Shown here: piece by piece, positions 46,033 to 49,757 of the stretch
How positions within the stretch are numbered: position 1 is the first letter of the stretch
How the letters are laid out: the number at the start of each line of letters is the position of its first letter
Source of the DNA: Macrocybe gigantea
Taxonomy: Eukaryota > Basidiomycota > Agaricomycetes > Agaricales > Callistosporiaceae
Direction of reading: 5' to 3'
Length of the DNA: 49,757 bases
NCBI GenBank assembly: GCA_011319805.1
Contig: SJRY01000173.1
Span: 1-49,757, forward strand
Made by a program: the position numbers and the translations under genes
The notes under the pieces: generated by a model
Told to the model about the DNA's origin: nothing
Databases searched by the model: none
What the model saw: only the letters and a program-made list of their open reading frames with translations

Positions 46033-47069
46033 ATGCCCGTCAATGCAGCCGCTGAGAATGTGCTCGGCACCATCGGTGTGTATCTCGAATCCCTGGACTC
46101 GTTATCAACTGTCCCGGTGGTGCTCACACAACCATCGTCAAGGCACTATCTGTTGGGCCGGTCAGTTGATTCCACAGATCTGGAAGAGTTGGAGAGAGCA
46201 CTCGACAGAGGGCCTCTCGCACCTTCTTGTGTATGTGCCCTCATTTTCACCAGCGATATGCGCAGTGTTGGCTCGACGGCGTCTGATAGATTGTTATGGG
46301 CCTCTCATCCATCTTCCTCGGAACCTATGCCATTGTGCAGAATCTCAACATTCCCCTCATCGTGCAACCCCAGCTGTTCGCCTTCCTGGCATTGTTCTCG
46401 TGGGGTCAGGTACGTCTCCCGCTCCCGTTCCATTGTTACCATCATCGACACGACCTCAAATAAGTGCATGCATTACGGCAAGCGCAAGCCGCTCTTGACG
46501 GCGTCTCTCATGGCTGCCAGCGTCATGCTCATCGTCGGTGCCTTGCAGGTGGGCTTCGTCTTTGCCCTCCGGCCCTCGATGAACCGACGTGCGATCGACT
46601 TTTTCGGCATCTTCGCCTCCGTCCTCATATCCGTGGGCCTCCTTCCGCAATACTGGGAAATTATCAAGCGCAAGGAGGTCATCGGCATTTCGATTCCATT
46701 TCTCATGATCGACATCTCTGGCGGCGTCTTTTCGGATTTGTCTCTCATCTTCCGTCCCCAGTTTGACGTCATCGCCGCCGTCGCATATACCTTGGTCGTA
46801 GTTCGTGTCTGATTGTCGTACCGTCTGGCCGGACTTCAATTCTGAACCGTGTATTGTAGGTCCTGGACGGCTTGATCGTCGTTGCCGCCCTCATCTTGAA
46901 TCCTCGCGCTCGCAAGAAGAGAAAAGCCGAGGCCGAAATGAGACAGCAACGAATCGTTGAAAATTCAATTATACCTTTGAACGCGACCGCAAGTGCTGAC
47001 ACCGGCGAGCCCGGCGTCAGCACCGTTCCCACTGCCAGGAGCTCTCCATCGACTTCAATTACCGTTTAG
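46033..47069 (+). CDS. PQ-loop repeat membrane protein
   Basis: Seven-helix PQ-loop family (cystinosin, lysosomal amino acid exporters, yeast Ypq proteins). The first PQ motif is ICWAGQLIPQIWKSWREHST. Then GLSSIFLGTYAIVQNLNIPL, a second membrane block LTASLMAASVMLIVGALQVG, the second PQ motif ISVGLLPQYWEIIKRKEVIG with ISIPFLMIDISGGVFSDLSL, and a final helix VLDGLIVVAALIL. The C-terminal tail is charged and cytosolic (NPRARKKRKAEAE). Start is ATG 46033 (MPVNAAAENVLGTIG). The substrate is unknown; vacuolar membrane is likely by family. Confidence 0.9.
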
Positions 47070-47226
47070 AAGGCTGCTGCGTCCCTGGCTTGTACACTTT
47101 TTTGTTCCGCGCATGTAGCGTTAACCGGCGCCTCCTGATTAGAAGTTATATTACTAGAAATTAACCAATACAATCCCAGGGAAAGAAAAGTGCTGAAGCA
47201 AATGAACGATAGAGATGATATCCGCT

Positions 47227-48397
47227 TTAATCACGTCCTTTCCCTGTGAAACTGCCTCGAACGCTGCCTCGCTCATCGTCTGTTCCGATCACCGTGCTGT
47301 CCTCCGTACCCATTTTTGAATGCGGTCGTGAGCTCGATGCATATGTTGAAGAATCATTTTCGTCAAATACAACGTCGTCGTCGTCGTGGTTGGGTCTCCC
47401 ATTCCGCAAGCCACCCCTGTCGCCGCTTACCAGGCGTGGCTTCGTTTTCGATCGTCTCGCTCTCTCAGGGGCGCTTATGAAGTCGGCAAAGCTGGAAATG
47501 GAACCGGCTCCAGTATGATGCGAACGGAGCGGGACGCGATAGAAATCCTCGATTTCCTCCTCCTCATCTGCCAACCCTAGCGATGTATCATAAGCGTGAT
47601 TTGTCACCGGCGTGGTTCGCGTCAGAGGAAGAGATCGGTATGAGCCCTGCCTTAGGTGGGTGGCATAGGAATAAAGAAGGAGAGCAAAATAGATCTGCAA
47701 AAGAAGAAAGAGGTCTGCAAGAACGATAACTGAACGAGAGGATGGACATGCCTTGGCAATCCAGGAAAGAATGATGATGGCAGCTGCGGTGCCTTTTTCG
47801 TGGTTCCAAATGCTCATCGCCGCTTGCTCGCGCTGTGCGTCCGTAAGGTTCGATGTGTTGAGGGATGCACCCTCCATCATGGCTTTCTGGGCATCCGAGT
47901 TGGCTTGGCGGCGTCCGTCATGTGGCGTGTAGAGCCACCATAGGACAGCGAAAAAGATAGTCCAGGCTGTCGAGAATATGTGATCGGCGAAGAAGAGATG
48001 AGCAAAATAAAGGGTATGTTTGGGATCCTCCTAGACGCAATGAAGACCGAGGTTGTTTAATCGAGCAAAACGTGGACGAACTGCGCCGCACCTCTTTCAC
48101 TGCACGCAGGCCCCACGACAATGCGACGAGCGCAAGTGCGGAATAGACATACAGACTCAGTTGCGCGAATGAACCCCCAGCACCAGTTAGACGGCGATAA
48201 GGCCGTACACGCCAGCTACTTTGTTCAACAGCTAAACGTTTGAGATTGAGTTCGCGTTCAGCTGGCTCCAAGATTGGGATGAGAAGGACACCGACTGCGA
48301 ACAATAGGGCAACAGTCACGCCTGTCTTGAGATCAAGGAGACCAAGGAATGACGAGAAGGGCCACAGACGCCATTCAGGACGAAGCATGAGCTTCAT
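47227..48397 (-). CDS. KEI1: Inositol phosphorylceramide synthase regulatory subunit Kei1
   Basis: Golgi membrane partner of Aur1, needed for inositol phosphorylceramide synthesis. The start MKLMLRPEWRLWPFSSFLGL is at 48397, followed by DLKTGVTVALLFA, NKVAGVYGLIAV, TGAGGSFAQLSLYVYSALAL, LYFAHLFFADHIFSTAW and IYFALLLYSYATHLRQGSYR, giving four membrane segments. The cytosolic tail is acidic and Ser-rich with a dibasic site (ERARRSKTK); yeast Kei1 is cut by Kex2 in its tail. GLIAV and LTGAGG lie in different frames; one missing base at 48187-48193 fixes this. Introns include one beginning GTCGGTGTCC and ending GTTTAG. Confidence 0.88.
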
Positions 48398-48438
48398 TTG
48401 CAAAGATGGAGGTAAGGTCAAGGAACTCGGAAAACAGT

Positions 48439-49585
48439 ATGCTACCTGAATTATGTAAGCGTTCCCAGTTTTAATCTCTTCCTCGATAAAATACTGCTCG
48501 TTAATGCCAACTACTTTTCGAACCACTCTCAGTCTCGTTTCTCGCCAACAGCCCCAATAGCAACCCGACAGCTTCTCAACAGAGCAACGCGCCTTTAACA
48601 ACGTCAGGGTCTTCCCGCTCCCGCTTGCCGAATTCGAAGCATTTCTCGACATCGGTCTCCAGCTCCTTAACGACAGAGCGTTCCAAAGAGAATTTGTCCA
48701 GTGCGGCTACGTCGAACGGTGTCGCTGTTCATCCACTCAGAAATACGTATGTTCGTACTTTATTCCATGTCTGTGCCCGTTTTGGTCTTCATAAATGTTT
48801 TTTTTTTTCGCAGATGGGTATTTTGGTTCCGACAGCAACGCGCGCCTGGAAATAAAATCACGAGCTATGAGGAGGGCATCAAGAAAATCTCTGCCTTCAG
48901 CTCTGTGGGTGGCTCACAGTATTCTCTGTAGTTGGTAACGAACCACTCTGCGCAGGTAGAGTCGTTTTGGTCCCTGTGGACGCATCTCTCCCCGCCTTCG
49001 GCTCTTCAGCCAACGACAGATTATCTCTTGTTTCACTCGGGAGTTCGTCGCCCAGTATGGGAAGATCCTTTGAATCTCGCAGGAGGTAAATGGATAATCC
49101 GTCTGAAAAAAGGTGTCACAGACCGCATTTGGGAGGATCTTGTGTTGTCGGTGGTTGGAGATCAGTACGACGAATGCCGGCGGGTGAAGAGAATGAGACG
49201 GCTGCGAGTCGGGATGACAAGAATGATGACCAGGGAGCGGAATGGCCAGAAATATGCGGTTGTACGATCAGTGTCCGCCAAAGCGAGGATATCATCAGCC
49301 TCTGGAACAAAACCGAGGCGGACAATAAAGTTCGAGAAAAAATAAGGCACGCGTCTTACGTGTTTTCGTTAACATGTTGTGGTTAACTGCAGTTTACATT
49401 TACAGGGACACGTTGCGAAGAGTCCTGAACTTGCCTACTTCTACGATCATGAATATAAAACCAACAATGGTAGGTCGCTGGTTGTCAATCGACGTATGCA
49501 TTGAGATTCATGAGAAACATTAGATTCGATGCAGGACAAGTCTAGTTTCCGGAACTCTGCGATTGACAGGTCGCCTATTTCATGA
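48439..49585 (+). CDS. eIF4E class II (4E-HP type) cap-binding protein
   Basis: Cap-binding translation factor, class II, which often represses translation. The domain reads VAVHPLRNTWVFWFRQQRAP, ITSYEEGIKKISAFSSVESF, DYLLFHSGVRRPVWEDPLN, GGKWIIRLKKGVTDRIWEDL, CGCTISVRQSEDIISLWNKT and RDTLRRVLNLPTSTIM. Tyr stands where class I has the first cap-stacking Trp, as in 4E-HP. The N-terminus is Ser/Asn-rich. The start at 48439 (MLPEL, 16-base exon, intron 48455-48532) is my best guess; ATG 48504 is out of frame. Two single-base gaps are needed, near 49173 and 49450. A GC-AG intron may lie at 49347-49405. Divergent from KEI1, 41 bases apart. Confidence 0.85.
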
Positions 49586-49757
49586 CCTCCGACTTGTATC
49601 TATTGTGAATGGAGCTCCTAACCCGTATCACGTGTCCATCATAGCCCAATGACGCTGCATCGAGTTGCCATCAGACTTTGTCGTCGCCATCATATCACAG
49701 CACCCACGATCTCGTTTAGAACGCCCATCGTTGAAATTAGCTAGGAATATGACCACT
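49586..49757 (+). other. Right edge; possible start of another gene
   Basis: From ATG 49649 a short frame reads MTLHRVAIRLCRRHHITAPT and stops at 49743 unless spliced. It is rich in Arg and hydrophobic residues without acids at the front, like a mitochondrial presequence. The window ends too soon to judge. Confidence 0.25.

Noticed and set aside
1..49757. tRNA genes, CRISPR arrays, biosynthetic gene cluster or mobile element
   Set aside because: I looked for T-loop motifs, spaced repeats, clustered tailoring enzymes, transposase or integrase motifs, and saw none that hold up.

Overview
The window is nuclear DNA of a filamentous basidiomycete, most likely a mushroom-forming agaricomycete. The signs are dense short introns (mostly 50-60 bases), closely packed genes in divergent and convergent pairs, a Ste50/Ubc2 adaptor with two C-terminal SH3 domains (known from basidiomycetes), F-box/leucine-rich proteins of the agaric type, and a secreted AA9 lytic polysaccharide monooxygenase (LPMO). 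I found no operons, CRISPR arrays, tRNA or rRNA genes, or intact transposons. Species cannot be told from the sequence.

Layout, left to right: BFR2/AATF (minus, cut by the left edge); TAF10; VMS1 (minus) head to head with phosphomannomutase SEC53; POL3 (DNA polymerase delta); RPL30; an Arp9-like gene (minus) head to head with ERG7 (lanosterol synthase); a doubtful small ORF; condensin CAP-H/BRN1 (minus); an unrecognised gene (minus); LEO1 (Paf1 complex); an ataxin-10 homologue (minus); VMA12; a CoA-type Nudix hydrolase (minus); ETP1/BRAP2; an F-box gene; STE50 (minus); a large Ser/Pro-rich protein with adaptor-binding-like motifs; a class-B-like DnaJ protein (minus); IPI3; AA9 LPMO; a second F-box gene (minus); a TMEM14 protein; a PQ-loop protein; KEI1 (minus); an eIF4E class II (4E-HP type) gene; and possibly the start of another gene at the right edge.

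Nearly all of this is conserved housekeeping: ribosome biogenesis (BFR2, IPI3, RPL30), transcription (TAF10, LEO1), chromatin and replication (ARP9, CAP-H, POL3), ribosome quality control (VMS1), sterol, sphingolipid and mannose metabolism (ERG7, KEI1, SEC53), and signalling (STE50). The genes do not form one pathway, and I see no new multi-gene system.

Two things stand out. Several introns are non-canonical: two GC-AG introns in SEC53, one in POL3, possibly one in the eIF4E gene, and an apparent U2-type AT-AC intron in POL3. Second, at least eleven places in conserved genes need one extra base to keep the reading frame, several in or beside base runs. This points to an assembly with single-base deletion errors rather than pseudogenes, and many CDS spans below therefore cover a broken frame.
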